Assembly (NCBI GenBank): GCA_029263195.1
Contig: JAJCXX010000061.1
Span: forward strand, 18,742 to 82,741
DNA: 64,000 bases
Reading direction: 5' to 3'
Source: Acidimicrobiales bacterium
GTDB taxonomy: Bacteria; Actinomycetota; Acidimicrobiia; Acidimicrobiales; Aldehydirespiratoraceae
Part shown: in pieces, positions 18,177-26,237 of the stretch
Layout: each line of letters begins with the position of its first letter
Position numbering within the stretch: position 1 is the stretch's first letter
The notes under the pieces: generated by a model
The model's input: only the letters and a program-made list of their open reading frames with translations
The model's database searches: none
Told to the model about the DNA's origin: nothing
Program-made: the position numbers and the translations under genes

Positions 18177-18593
18177 ATGAAGAAGCACCGGCCGGACGGT
18201 GATTCCGGCGTACGCAGTATCGACGAGATCCTCACCGAACTCGGGTCGCTGCAGATGAGACTCAGCGAGACGGATCTGAATGCTGCTGAGATCGAAGCGC
18301 TCAAGGCCCGCCAGCAGGAAGTGAGAGCAGAGGCCGCTCTCGCCCGTGAGGCGATGCCGGTCGACCGGGATCGGGCCTTGGCTCGGGTCTACGCAATCGA
18401 TCGTCTGGTTGACCAAGCCCTCGCTCGCCACCTCGATCCGAGTATGGCCGCGAGCAGCGACCGATCGGGCGGGATCGATCCTTACATCCTCGTCAAGAAC
18501 AACGCCAGGATCGACCGCGAGGCCGGGCTCGAGGAGCTCCGTCACGAGCGTCGACGCCTGGTCGCCCAGCTGACCCGAAAGCCCGCAGGTTGA
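18177..18593 (+). CDS. Small coiled-coil protein, unknown function
   Basis: 138 residues, no membrane segment. Almost all of it is predicted helical and charged; the stretch from EILTELGSLQMRLSETDL through ALKARQQEVRAEAALARE has heptad spacing typical of a coiled coil. The C-terminus is basic. The ATG at 18177 is chosen; an upstream ATG in frame (18138) lacks support. It precedes the AAA ATPase by 79 bases on the same strand, so the two may act together. I do not recognise the family. Confidence 0.6.
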   Translation: MKKHRPDGDSGVRSIDEILTELGSLQMRLSETDLNAAEIEALKARQQEVRAEAALAREAMPVDRDRALARVYAIDRLVDQALARHLDPSMAASSDRSGGIDPYILVKNNARIDREAGLEELRHERRRLVAQLTRKPAG

Positions 18594-18672
18594 ACGAGTT
18601 TCTTCCCTCGAAGTGGTAGGAGCGACGGGCGACGGGTCGGGGTAACTGGTCAAGAAGTGGCTGCGTCGGTCG

Positions 18673-20061
18673 ATGGGAAGACACGACCAACAGAGAGACC
18701 GCCGCGCCGTGTCCGACGCTCAACTTGTCCAGAAATTGGGAGTGCGACCGCCGAAGGCTGTCGATGATCTAGGCATCCCCTATGCGCTTGTGCATGATCT
18801 CGTGCTGCGCAGGTGTGCCATGGAGGGTCGCACCAACGTGAGCAGCTTGTCGGCTGCTCTCGCTCTCGGGCCCTCGCTGATCGACAAGATGATTCAGGAG
18901 ATGAAGGAGAAGAAGGAGATCGAGGTTCTCGGCATGGTCGGCCGTGACTACACGATCGGGCTGACCGATCTCGGACAGAATCGTGCCCGTGATCGCCTGG
19001 AGATCTGCCACTACGCCGGCGCCGCCCCGGTGTCTCTCGTTGAGTATCGACGGGTGGTCGGTTCACAGCAACTGGCCGTGTGTGTCAACCGCGAGACTCT
19101 GCGTGCGGCCTTCTCAGATCTCGTCATAGACGATCGCCTGCTCGACGAACTTGGTCCCGCGATCAATGCCAACGGTGCTCTCTTTCTCTACGGCCCGCCC
19201 GGCACCGGCAAGACTTCCCTGGCCGAACGGGTGGTGAGGATCAGCCCGGACAAGGTCTTGGTGCCTCGATCGGTGGAGGTCGATGGTCAGATCGTGATCG
19301 TCTTCGACCCGACCGTTCATGACACCGCCGAGAAGCAGCCGGCCGACCTCGACCCCCGTTGGGTTCTGTGTCATCGCCCACGCGTGATAGTTGGTGGAGA
19401 ACTGACCACGTCGATGCTCGATCTCTCCCATGACTCCACCACCGGCGTCTACCTCGCTCCGCTGCAGATGAAGGCCAACAACGGGGTCATGGTGATCGAT
19501 GACTTCGGCCGACAGGTATTCACTCCGGACGAACTGCTCAACCGCTGGATCGTCCCCCTCGATCGCCGGGTCGACTATCTCTCGCTCAAATACGGCGTGA
19601 GCTTCGAAGTCCCCTTCGACGTGAAGGTGGTGCTGTCGACCAACCTCGATCCGTCGCATCTCGGCGATGAGGCATTCTTCAGGAGAATCCAGTCGAAGGT
19701 CAGAATCGGGGCGATCTCCGACGACTCGTTCGATTGGATTCTTGCCAGAGTCGCCCACACGATGGGCGTGGCCTGCGACTCCGAGGCATCGGCCTATCTG
19801 CGAGGTGTCTGTCGGGCCCACGGTGGCGACCTCAGGCCCTACCTCCCCGGTGATGTCTGCAAGTTGGTCCGTGCTGTGGCGAGCTACGAGGGCACGGCGC
19901 CCGTTCTCGATCGGCCCACCATCGACCGAGTGCTGAAGCTCTACTTCACCGAGGATGTCGCATCGGTCGAGGCCGGGTCGCTACCGGTTGGCGATCCGGA
20001 GCGTTCTGCTGAATCCGACCCCGATGAGGCCACACAATCCGGCCCAGTGACGACCTTCTAG
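18673..20061 (+). CDS. AAA-family ATPase with N-terminal winged-helix-like region
   Basis: 462 residues. The first about 110 residues resemble a winged-helix DNA- or protein-binding fold (SSLSAALALGPSLIDKMIQE). The AAA core follows with Walker A GPPGTGKTS (residues 174-182), Walker B MVIDDFGRQ, a sensor-1-like VVLSTNLDPSHLG and an arginine-finger-like FFRRIQSK. No protease or nuclease domain is seen. An alternative start is the GTG at 18709 (MSDAQL). Function unknown; the preceding coiled-coil gene is the only candidate partner. Confidence 0.75.
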   Translation: MGRHDQQRDRRAVSDAQLVQKLGVRPPKAVDDLGIPYALVHDLVLRRCAMEGRTNVSSLSAALALGPSLIDKMIQEMKEKKEIEVLGMVGRDYTIGLTDLGQNRARDRLEICHYAGAAPVSLVEYRRVVGSQQLAVCVNRETLRAAFSDLVIDDRLLDELGPAINANGALFLYGPPGTGKTSLAERVVRISPDKVLVPRSVEVDGQIVIVFDPTVHDTAEKQPADLDPRWVLCHRPRVIVGGELTTSMLDLSHDSTTGVYLAPLQMKANNGVMVIDDFGRQVFTPDELLNRWIVPLDRRVDYLSLKYGVSFEVPFDVKVVLSTNLDPSHLGDEAFFRRIQSKVRIGAISDDSFDWILARVAHTMGVACDSEASAYLRGVCRAHGGDLRPYLPGDVCKLVRAVASYEGTAPVLDRPTIDRVLKLYFTEDVASVEAGSLPVGDPERSAESDPDEATQSGPVTTF

Positions 20062-20392
20062 AGGTGGTCCTGTGGATGCAGCGGGCGAACTGTGCCGTTC
20101 GCATCTGCATTGAGAGAGAGCGCAACTCGGGGGACATTCCAACCGCAACGTTTCCACTTGCTGGGAATACCGATCAGCTTCGCTTTGATCGAGTAGCAAG
20201 GCCCTGATCTATGTCTGGTTCGCCCAAAACATCCGTGAAGGAGCGTTCTCCTAGACGTCGTTTGCTGCTGGTCGTTGCTGCCCTACCTATTGACGGTCGG
20301 TGTCCTGGTCGCGACTTCCCACCGGGCTCGCAACCAGCCGTCACCCACGCCCGCCGGTCTCGGCGTCGCCTACCGGCGTGAGGAGCGCAGTG
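20062..20392. other. Intergenic stretch with a possible decayed membrane-protein gene
   Basis: 331 bases between two convergent genes. A 56-codon frame opens at 20211 (MSGSPKTSVKERSPRRRLLLVV, split here only by description) and stops at 20381. A +1 frame change near 20278 would continue the basic start into a hydrophobic segment (LLPYLLTVGVLVA), as a membrane protein N-terminus would. That reading then runs into the phosphoribosyltransferase gene. A frameshifted remnant is possible; coincidence is not excluded. No RNA gene or repeat was seen. Confidence 0.3.
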
Positions 20393-20899
20393 TCAGGCGT
20401 CGAGCACGCGATGGCGAGCGTCTTCTGCGTTCACCACTGGAGGTTCGGTCGACCACGGGAAGTTGATCCATTGGTCGGTGCGCTTCCAGACGTAGTCGCA
20501 CTTCACCAGAGAGTGTGACTTCTCGTAGAGCACGGCGGTGCGGACCTCGCCGACACGTTCGAGGGTGAAGTCGTTGACCATCTTGAGGGTGTGGCCGGTG
20601 TCGGCGACATCGTCGACGATCAGAACCTTGGCGCCGTCGAGCTCGACGAAGTCGACGTAGGGCGGCAGCATCACCGGAACCGGTAGTCGCTCGTCGACGC
20701 CCGTGTAGTACTCGACGTTCATCACGTAGATGTTCTTCACCGACAGGGAATATCCCATCGAGCCGGCGACGAACAGCCCGCCGCGGGCGATGGACAAGAT
20801 CATCTCGGGTCGGTAGCCGTCGTCGGCCACGGTCTGAGAAAGTGATCTGACGGCCGTGCCATAGGTGGACCAGTCGAGGGTCTCGCGTTCGTCGCTCAT
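20393..20899 (-). CDS. Phosphoribosyltransferase (xanthine-guanine/hypoxanthine type)
   Basis: 168 residues. The PRPP-binding signature VLIVDDVADTGHT is clear, and upstream ILSIARGGLFVAG is the pyrophosphate loop of type I phosphoribosyltransferases. Length and the C-terminal WINFPW motif fit the Gpt/hypoxanthine group that salvages purine bases, though the base specificity cannot be read from sequence. The start at 20899 has TACGGT six bases upstream (leaderless pattern). Confidence 0.8.
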   Translation of the reverse strand: MSDERETLDWSTYGTAVRSLSQTVADDGYRPEMILSIARGGLFVAGSMGYSLSVKNIYVMNVEYYTGVDERLPVPVMLPPYVDFVELDGAKVLIVDDVADTGHTLKMVNDFTLERVGEVRTAVLYEKSHSLVKCDYVWKRTDQWINFPWSTEPPVVNAEDARHRVLDA

Positions 20900-21026
20900 C
20901 GCCGCACCGTATCCCGAAGTTCGTAACCCTGTGCGAACTCGCCGGGATGTGACCACCGGCCCGTGGTTGGGCCAGACTGTGCATTCTGAGACGAGCCAGC
21001 ACCGCTGCCTATGAAGGAGTCGACTG

Positions 21027-21476
21027 ATGATTCACGAAGTGATTGAGCGGTGGCACCAACACCTTCGCGGCGAGCTTCCGGGCGGCCTCGATGAGTTGCT
21101 TCACCCCGACGTGGTGTTCCTGTCGCCGGTGGTGTTCACGCCTCAACGCGGACGCGAAATCACCAAGCTGTATCTCTCGGCGGCCTCACAGGTTCTTCCC
21201 GGTGACGTAGGGGGTACCGTCTCCGGTCCGGCACCCGCGGACCCCGCCGACAAGTTCCACTACGTCAAGCAAATCCTCGATGGCAACCATGCCGTGTTGG
21301 AGTTCGAGACCAAGGTCGGCGACATCGTGGTCAACGGCATCGACATGATCACCTGCGACGACGACGGGAAGATCATCGAGTTCAAGGTGATGGTCAGGCC
21401 GAAGAAGGCCATGGAGGCCCTGCACATGCAGATGCGGGACATGATCGAGACGATGGGCGGGGTGGAAGGTCTCTAG
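21027..21476 (+). CDS. SnoaL/NTF2-like protein
   Basis: 149 residues with the cone-shaped NTF2 fold pattern: N-terminal helix, LLHPDVVFLSPVVFTP, then alternating strands (HAVLEFETKVGDIVVNGIDMI) and IIEFKVMVRPKKAMEAL. Such proteins range from small-molecule isomerases to pure binding proteins; no catalytic residue pair can be assigned. AAGGAG lies before the ATG at 21027. Confidence 0.7.
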   Translation: MIHEVIERWHQHLRGELPGGLDELLHPDVVFLSPVVFTPQRGREITKLYLSAASQVLPGDVGGTVSGPAPADPADKFHYVKQILDGNHAVLEFETKVGDIVVNGIDMITCDDDGKIIEFKVMVRPKKAMEALHMQMRDMIETMGGVEGL

Positions 21477-21495
21477 CCGGCCCGTCGAGGGATCT

Positions 21496-23085
21496 TCAGC
21501 TCACCTCGACCCTGATCGTGTGCCACCCTTCGGCCCCGTCGGGGCGTGGATCGGCGGGGCCGAGCGGTTGCAGCTCGCCGCTGCCGTCGTAGGCCCTCAC
21601 CGTGATGATGTGGTCGCCGGCGGGGGCCTCCCACCTGGTGTTCCAGAGCACCCACGTCTCGTCTGTGGTGACCTCGCTGAGCTCGCATTCGATCCATGGC
21701 CCCTGATCGACCGACACCTCGACCCGGGAGATACCTCGGGTCGGAGCCCAGGCCACACCGGCGATGGGTGTGGCGCCGGCGACCACGTCGGCATTGCGGC
21801 GCGGCACGTCGATTCGAGAGGTCGTCTTCATCGGGCCTTCCTTCGACCAGCCACGAGGTATCCAGAACCCGTCGAAGTCGTCCCACGTGGTGAGCCTGAT
21901 CTCTTCGATCCACTTGACCGCCGACACGTATCCGTAGAGACCAGCTACCACCAGGCGAGCCGGGAAGCCGTGAAGAATCGGGAGCGGCTCGCCGTTCATG
22001 CCGACAGCCAGCAGGGCGTTGCGGCCATCGCCTATGACCTCGGTCGGGAAGCCGGCGGTCCAGTCGTCGACGCTGCGTCCGACGATCTGGGTGGCGCCCG
22101 CTTGGACCCCGGCGCGGTCGAGTAGGGTCTCGAGCGGTACGCCGGTCCAGGTGGCATTGCCGACCAGGTTGCCGCCGATCTCGTTGGACACGCAGGAGAG
22201 CGTGATCGTGTGATCCTCCAGATCCATGGCGAGTATCTCGTCGAACGTGATCTCGAACGGGTTGTCGACCATGCCCGTGAACGAGAGCTTCCAATCGGCC
22301 GGGTCGACCTGGGGGATCGAGAGCGCCGTGTCGATCCGGTAGAAGGAATCGTTGGGGGTGATGTAGGACGAAAGACCGTTCAATGCGTCTTCGCTGACGG
22401 CAGGAGCGGTGGATGGAGCAGTGGACGGCGGGTTGACGGTCGGCAGCGCCAGCGAGTCGCGTGCGGTCTCGGCCGCGGATGTGCCGCGTACGCCCCTGCC
22501 GAGGCCGAGAGTGGCGAGAGCGGTCGCCCCTGCGCCCGCGGACCAGATCAGGAAGGCCCGACGTGTGGCACGGGGGTCGACGGGGTCCTCCAGTGCCGTG
22601 CGCAGCCGGGTGGGGCGCCGGAGTCGCTCGAGGAGAAACACCAGCGCCGAGGCGCCGATCGCTGCCGCCACCAGCGACCAGAACCAGCTGGCTCCCGCCG
22701 ACGACATGGGGTTTCTGGCGGTGGTGAATCCTCCGAACAGCCCGAACAGTCCGAATCCGACAACGGCCGGCCAGTGTCCGTAGCGACGACTCAGATCACC
22801 GATGATTGCCCCGATGGCGATCGAGATGATGGAGATACCCCACAGTAGAATCGGCTTGTCGGCCGTGCCCGCTGTCTCTATCCCCAGGGCAGCAAGCCAC
22901 CCGGGAGTGATGTCGACGATCCACTCGCCGACACCGAGCACGAGACCGGGGATGTTGTCGGATAGGCCCGACACGAGCTCTCCGAATGCGAGAGACATCG
23001 ATGCAGCGAGCGCTCCGGCCGCCAGGCCGTAGTATCGCGGACGATGCTCCGTCTCCGTCTCCCTCTCCGTCTCGCTGGAAGTCAT
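21496..23085 (-). CDS. Membrane-anchored molybdopterin oxidoreductase (sulfite-oxidase family)
   Basis: 529 residues. The N-terminal about 200 residues hold five hydrophobic segments, then a twin-arginine-like segment (RRAFLIWSAGAGATALA). The C-terminal two-thirds is the SuoX/YedY-like Moco domain with the molybdenum-ligand Cys in TLSCVSNEIGGN, GFPARLVVAGLYGY and WIEEIRLT, followed by the Mo-co dimerisation domain (WAPTRGISRVEVSVDQGPW). It should work outside the membrane; electron acceptor and substrate are unknown. ATG at 23085 with GGAG upstream. It is the natural client of moeA/moaA/moaC upstream. Confidence 0.85.
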   Translation of the reverse strand: MTSSETERETETEHRPRYYGLAAGALAASMSLAFGELVSGLSDNIPGLVLGVGEWIVDITPGWLAALGIETAGTADKPILLWGISIISIAIGAIIGDLSRRYGHWPAVVGFGLFGLFGGFTTARNPMSSAGASWFWSLVAAAIGASALVFLLERLRRPTRLRTALEDPVDPRATRRAFLIWSAGAGATALATLGLGRGVRGTSAAETARDSLALPTVNPPSTAPSTAPAVSEDALNGLSSYITPNDSFYRIDTALSIPQVDPADWKLSFTGMVDNPFEITFDEILAMDLEDHTITLSCVSNEIGGNLVGNATWTGVPLETLLDRAGVQAGATQIVGRSVDDWTAGFPTEVIGDGRNALLAVGMNGEPLPILHGFPARLVVAGLYGYVSAVKWIEEIRLTTWDDFDGFWIPRGWSKEGPMKTTSRIDVPRRNADVVAGATPIAGVAWAPTRGISRVEVSVDQGPWIECELSEVTTDETWVLWNTRWEAPAGDHIITVRAYDGSGELQPLGPADPRPDGAEGWHTIRVEVS

Positions 23086-23182
23086 GGTCTCTCCGGGAGT
23101 TGGTCGTGCGCACCGGTTGCGGGGATTGTCGGGCGACTCGATGGCCCATAGAGCTGGTGACCGTCGCAACCGCGGCGGTCAG

Positions 23183-24322
23183 GTGAGTCGGGAATGCGAC
23201 AGTCTGGTCGCTGAGGCGCTTCTAGCGATGTCGGGCACGAACTTTCCGATCGCGAGCGAGCCGGTGGTCGAGGCGGTCGAGGCCGACTGTCTCGACAGAC
23301 TCGCCTCCGCGTCGGTCCAACATCGGTTGGCTCCGGTGCTGGTCGATGTGCTCGACTCCGTGCAACTCGATGTGCCGGAAGATATCAGGGCGGGGGTCGA
23401 GGCCGATCGGGTTCAGCGGATGAGGTCAATGTCGGCGCTGGGTCGTGTGGCAACTGCGCTCGACGAAGCCGGGCTGCAATGGGCGGTGTTCAAGGGCCCG
23501 GTGGTGGCCTCACTGATGTCTCGTCCCGAGCTTCGTCGATTCAACGACATCGACATCCTCGTTCGGGGCCGTGATCTCGGGGCAGCGATCGACACTCTCG
23601 CAGAGGCCGGCCTCGAGGAACTCAACCAGAACTGGGACGGTTACGTGCGGCACCGCGTCGGCGAGGTTCCCATGATCCTCGGGCCCGTCAACGTCGATCT
23701 GCATTGGCACCTGGTGGGGCTCGGAGTGCACCGGTCGACCATCGATCTGTCACCCGATGAGATGCTTGGTCGGGTCCGTAGGCGCAAGATCGCCGATGTC
23801 GAGGTGAGCGTTCTCGATCCGGAGGATCAGCTCCTTCACTTCGCCCTCCACTCAGCGCTCTCGGGGGCTCAGCGACTGGATCAACTTCGCGACATGGCCG
23901 TGCTCACGGACGCCGATCCCGTCGACTGGGATCGGTTCGCCGCGAGAGCGAAGGACGGTGGTGTCGCCCGACTCGTGGCCCACGCTCTGGATCGATCGCG
24001 TGTCGTGGCCGGCGCCGACGTCGGAGCGGAGTTCCTACGCGAGTTGGGTGGACGACCGGTGTCGGCCCGGCGATGGCTCGACGATCACAGTTCGCGACCG
24101 CCGTCGCAGATGCGCGCGATCAGCGTGACCTTCTGGCGCGACGGTCTTGTCAACACGGCTCGCTCCCTGTGGTGGAGCCTGCGCATGAGGTTGGCAACGA
24201 TGGTGGGTCGGGGGACCGGTTGGGATGTGAGCGACGAAGGCGGCCCCCTGCACTACTCGACGCCGAGCGGAGGTTCGGAGCAGCGGGAAGCGTTCATCAA
24301 CGGTGCCGCGGTGTGGAAGTGA
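23183..24322 (+). CDS. NTP_transf_5-type nucleotidyltransferase (peptide-locus tailoring candidate)
   Basis: 379 residues. The core matches the uncharacterised nucleotidyltransferase family: WAVFKGPVVASLM, then LRRFNDIDILVRG with the paired Asp residues that bind metal, a later GPVNVDLHWHL, and EDQLLHFALHSA. Members occur in lasso-peptide clusters beside HPr-kinase-like enzymes, where a homologue modifies the phosphorylated peptide C-terminus. Start is the GTG at 23183, which keeps the N-terminal helix LVAEALLAMSG. It converges on the two short peptide genes across a shared hairpin terminator. Confidence 0.8.
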   Translation: MSRECDSLVAEALLAMSGTNFPIASEPVVEAVEADCLDRLASASVQHRLAPVLVDVLDSVQLDVPEDIRAGVEADRVQRMRSMSALGRVATALDEAGLQWAVFKGPVVASLMSRPELRRFNDIDILVRGRDLGAAIDTLAEAGLEELNQNWDGYVRHRVGEVPMILGPVNVDLHWHLVGLGVHRSTIDLSPDEMLGRVRRRKIADVEVSVLDPEDQLLHFALHSALSGAQRLDQLRDMAVLTDADPVDWDRFAARAKDGGVARLVAHALDRSRVVAGADVGAEFLRELGGRPVSARRWLDDHSSRPPSQMRAISVTFWRDGLVNTARSLWWSLRMRLATMVGRGTGWDVSDEGGPLHYSTPSGGSEQREAFINGAAVWK

Positions 24323-24336
24323 ATCCCTTACGCGAC

Positions 24337-24361
24337 GAAGGCCGGGTCAGGCCCGGCCTTC
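24337..24361. terminator. Bidirectional hairpin terminator
   Basis: A perfect 10-bp inverted repeat, GAAGGCCGGG (24337-24346) and CCCGGCCTTC (24352-24361), with a 5-base loop. It lies between the convergent nucleotidyltransferase and first peptide gene. A near-identical hairpin follows the second peptide gene at 24564-24590. Confidence 0.75.
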
Positions 24362-24383
24362 ATCAGATCTACAGAAGTCGAGT

Positions 24384-24491
24384 TCAGGTGTCTTCGTACT
24401 TGAGGAACGAACCGCGGACGATCTGGCCGTCTCCACCGAGCTTGCCCTCAAGGTCGACTTTTTGGTCGACTTCCGGCTTTTCGTACTTCAT
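24384..24491 (-). CDS. Short RiPP-precursor-like peptide A
   Basis: 35 residues on the minus strand; too short for normal gene callers. GGAG lies five bases before the ATG at 24491, and a promoter (TTGCCA, 17 bases, TACTCT) lies 27 bases upstream. The first 19 residues share the pattern MKYExPxxxQKVDLEGxLG with peptide B; the last 16 differ and end in KYEDT. The leader contains YxxP, the element bound by PqqD-like recognition domains in lasso-peptide systems. No Cys is present and no Asp/Glu sits where a lasso ring would need it. Likely a precursor modified at its C-terminal Thr; product unknown. Confidence 0.75.
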   Translation of the reverse strand: MKYEKPEVDQKVDLEGKLGGDGQIVRGSFLKYEDT

Positions 24492-24518
24492 ATCCACTCC
24501 ATTCGTCGGTGACCACGC

Positions 24519-24547
24519 AGAGTAGTAGCCGACGCTCGGCTTGGCAA
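24519..24547 (-). promoter_or_regulatory. Promoter of peptide A
   Basis: Minus strand: TTGCCA (24547-24542), 17-base spacer, TACTCT (24524-24519). The -10 box and the following CGTGGT-ACC block are also found upstream of peptide B, so the regulatory region was duplicated with the gene. Confidence 0.6.
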
Positions 24548-24563
24548 GGATCCTGGTGCGCGA

Positions 24564-24590
24564 AGAAGGCCGGGACGAGCCCGGCCTTCT
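24564..24590 (-). terminator. Hairpin terminator of peptide B
   Basis: AGAAGGCCGGG (24564-24574), 5-base loop, CCCGGCCTTCT (24580-24590). Stem nearly identical to the hairpin behind peptide A, so gene and terminator form a repeated cassette. Confidence 0.75.
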
Positions 24591-24617
24591 CACGAAGAAT
24601 CAGATGTTCGAGTGTGA

Positions 24618-24725
24618 TTACGACTCGTAGACGCCTGAACCGCGGCCGGGCTTGGGAGGATGATTCCTGCCGAGCTCGCCTTCGAGATCTACCTTCTGCG
24701 TGATCTTGGGCTCTTCGTACTTCAT
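24618..24725 (-). CDS. Short RiPP-precursor-like peptide B
   Basis: 35 residues, the same length as peptide A, from the ATG at 24725 with AAGGGG before it. The leader half has the shared QKVDLEG block and YxxP. The core half is Pro/Gly/Arg-rich and ends in VYES. The combination of a conserved leader and a variable core in two adjacent genes is the usual sign of a ribosomally made, modified peptide. The C-terminal Ser preceded by Tyr-acidic resembles, as I recall it, the tail of the phosphorylated lasso peptide paeninodin. No paired cysteines, so not a disulfide or lanthionine type. Confidence 0.75.
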   Translation of the reverse strand: MKYEEPKITQKVDLEGELGRNHPPKPGRGSGVYES

Positions 24726-24763
24726 ACTTACCCCTTGATTTCTGTGTGCCGTTGGTACCACGG

Positions 24764-24769
24764 AGAGTA
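24764..24769 (-). promoter_or_regulatory. -10 element of peptide B
   Basis: TACTCT on the minus strand with the same flanking CGTGGTACC block as upstream of peptide A. The -35 region (around TTCAGT) is poor. It gives peptide B its own promoter in the 89-base gap after the peptidase gene. Confidence 0.45.
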
Positions 24770-24814
24770 GCAGAATCCTGATACGAACTGAAGAAATGTT
24801 GTGAAATGGCTTGG

Positions 24815-25249
24815 CTAGCGTCGCCGGAGCCCTATGGACCTCGCTAGGCCGCGAAGGCGAAACACCAGGTCGCCGCCGATTCGGTCGAGTGTTCCGAAGG
24901 AGTGGTCGGCGCCGGTTGTGGTGCTGGAGATCACCCGGCCGATCAGGCGGGACCACGACACCGGTGAATCGTCGACCCTGTTGCCCACCCCTCGACAAGT
25001 GACCGTGTCTTGGCCAATGTGACGAATCCGGTGTACGAGAACCTGCCCGTTGTCGCCGGTGAACGCCCAGACCTCGCCGCGCCGCGGAGCTGAGGACCGG
25101 GTGATCGTCACGACGGCTCCCGATTCGATCAGCCCCTTCATGCTGGATCCCGACACAGGAATCGAGATGTCGCCGCCGTCGAGTCTGGATACGAGAAGTC
25201 GGGCTATGGCATCCGGGTCGCGGTTCGGCTGGTCTGGGGTCACGGCCAC
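24815..25249 (-). CDS. SipW/S24-S26-type peptidase without membrane anchor
   Basis: 144 residues. The nucleophile motif SGSSM gives Ser36. The usual catalytic Lys position is replaced by His73 in VLVHRI, followed by a DTVTCRGVGNRVDD loop; this Ser-His arrangement is that of SipW/Sec11-type signal peptidases. Unlike them it shows no transmembrane helix. It lies directly upstream of the two peptide genes, so it is the best candidate to cut their leader. The GTG at 25249 has TAGCTT seven bases upstream (leaderless). S24 (LexA-like) descent is the alternative reading. Confidence 0.7.
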   Translation of the reverse strand: MAVTPDQPNRDPDAIARLLVSRLDGGDISIPVSGSSMKGLIESGAVVTITRSSAPRRGEVWAFTGDNGQVLVHRIRHIGQDTVTCRGVGNRVDDSPVSWSRLIGRVISSTTTGADHSFGTLDRIGGDLVFRLRGLARSIGLRRR

Positions 25250-25312
25250 ACGAGAGAAGCTACTCCGCGGCCGGTCCCCGTGGCCGTGACGGTATTCGGC
25301 TTGTATGTGTGA

Positions 25313-26227
25313 ATGGTCTCAGAGGACATGGTCATCGACGTCGGGGGAGTGGCAGTGTCGGTCGTGGCCAACCCCTCCTATTCGGTGTTCGCCACCGACC
25401 GAATCGGGTCGCTGCGTTCGGTCGAGCAGCCCACGATCGTGCTTCGGCTCGGACCGGATCAGCCGGTACCGCCGGACCGAGATCCCGACCAGCACCTGGA
25501 GATGATCGATTCGTGGTTCGAAGGCGATGATCTGTGGATGAAGCTGGGCGGAGCGGTCACGCTGGTCAGTGGCAATGAGGTCGTCGTCGGCGGGCCGATC
25601 GACGGTGGCGCCGGCTACAAGTCGATCGATCTCATGGTGCAGTTCGGATTGGCGGCCGCCATGGCATCACCGGATCGAATCATGGTCCATGGCGCGGTCG
25701 TCTCTAAGAACGATGAGGCGCTCCTGGTCGTCGGCAAGAGCGGGCGGGGGAAGTCCACCGCAGCCACTGCGGCGATGGCCAACGGATGGGATCTGCTGAC
25801 CGACGACCTCGCGGTTGCTCATCCGGTGAAGAGGCGGGTGAGGGGTGTGGCGCGGCCACCGCGAATCCCGGCCGATCTGGCGAACGCCTATGGCATCGAG
25901 GGCAGGCTGGAGCCGGGCGAGCGAGGGCGAATGATCCTCGACGAGAAGGCCCTCGCCGAGGGCGACCGGCGCTTGGCGGGCCTGGTGATGGTCGACCACG
26001 GCGACGCCGGGAGTCTCGCAAGGCTCCAGCAGGCCGACCTGCACGCCATCGACGACGCATTGGCGGTACCACCGTTCGGGCCGGTGATGCGGCGTCACCT
26101 CGTTTCGGCGGCCGCGCTGGTGGCCATCCCCACATTCCGACTGCTTCATGCTGCCGACGAGGCGATTCGAGCCGACCGAGCGTTGGAACTGCTTGATGAA
26201 GCTCTGCGCCTGGCGATCGAGACCTAG
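25313..26227 (+). CDS. HPr-kinase-like protein (peptide kinase candidate)
   Basis: 304 residues. The C-terminal half has the HprK P-loop VVGKSGRGKSTAA (Walker A at residues 141-148) preceded by VHGAVVSKNDEALL and followed by LLTDDLAV, where HprK has its paired acidic residues. The HPr-binding features of true HprK are not evident and no PTS genes are near. Homologues in lasso clusters phosphorylate the C-terminal Ser of the precursor; both peptides here end in Ser or Thr. Start at ATG 25313 or 25328. It is divergent from the peptidase and ends ten bases from the convergent exporter permease. Confidence 0.75.
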   Translation: MVSEDMVIDVGGVAVSVVANPSYSVFATDRIGSLRSVEQPTIVLRLGPDQPVPPDRDPDQHLEMIDSWFEGDDLWMKLGGAVTLVSGNEVVVGGPIDGGAGYKSIDLMVQFGLAAAMASPDRIMVHGAVVSKNDEALLVVGKSGRGKSTAATAAMANGWDLLTDDLAVAHPVKRRVRGVARPPRIPADLANAYGIEGRLEPGERGRMILDEKALAEGDRRLAGLVMVDHGDAGSLARLQQADLHAIDDALAVPPFGPVMRRHLVSAAALVAIPTFRLLHAADEAIRADRALELLDEALRLAIET

Positions 26228-26237
26228 GCAGAGCGAG

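Noticed and set aside
24384..24725. Calling the two peptides lasso precursors
   Set aside because: No Asp or Glu lies at ring position 7-9 from any Gly/Ala/Ser that could start a core, and no lasso cyclase or B2 protease is nearby.
25313..26227. True HPr kinase/phosphorylase of the sugar PTS
   Set aside because: Only the P-loop part is conserved, no PTS genes are near, and the neighbours are peptide-modification genes.
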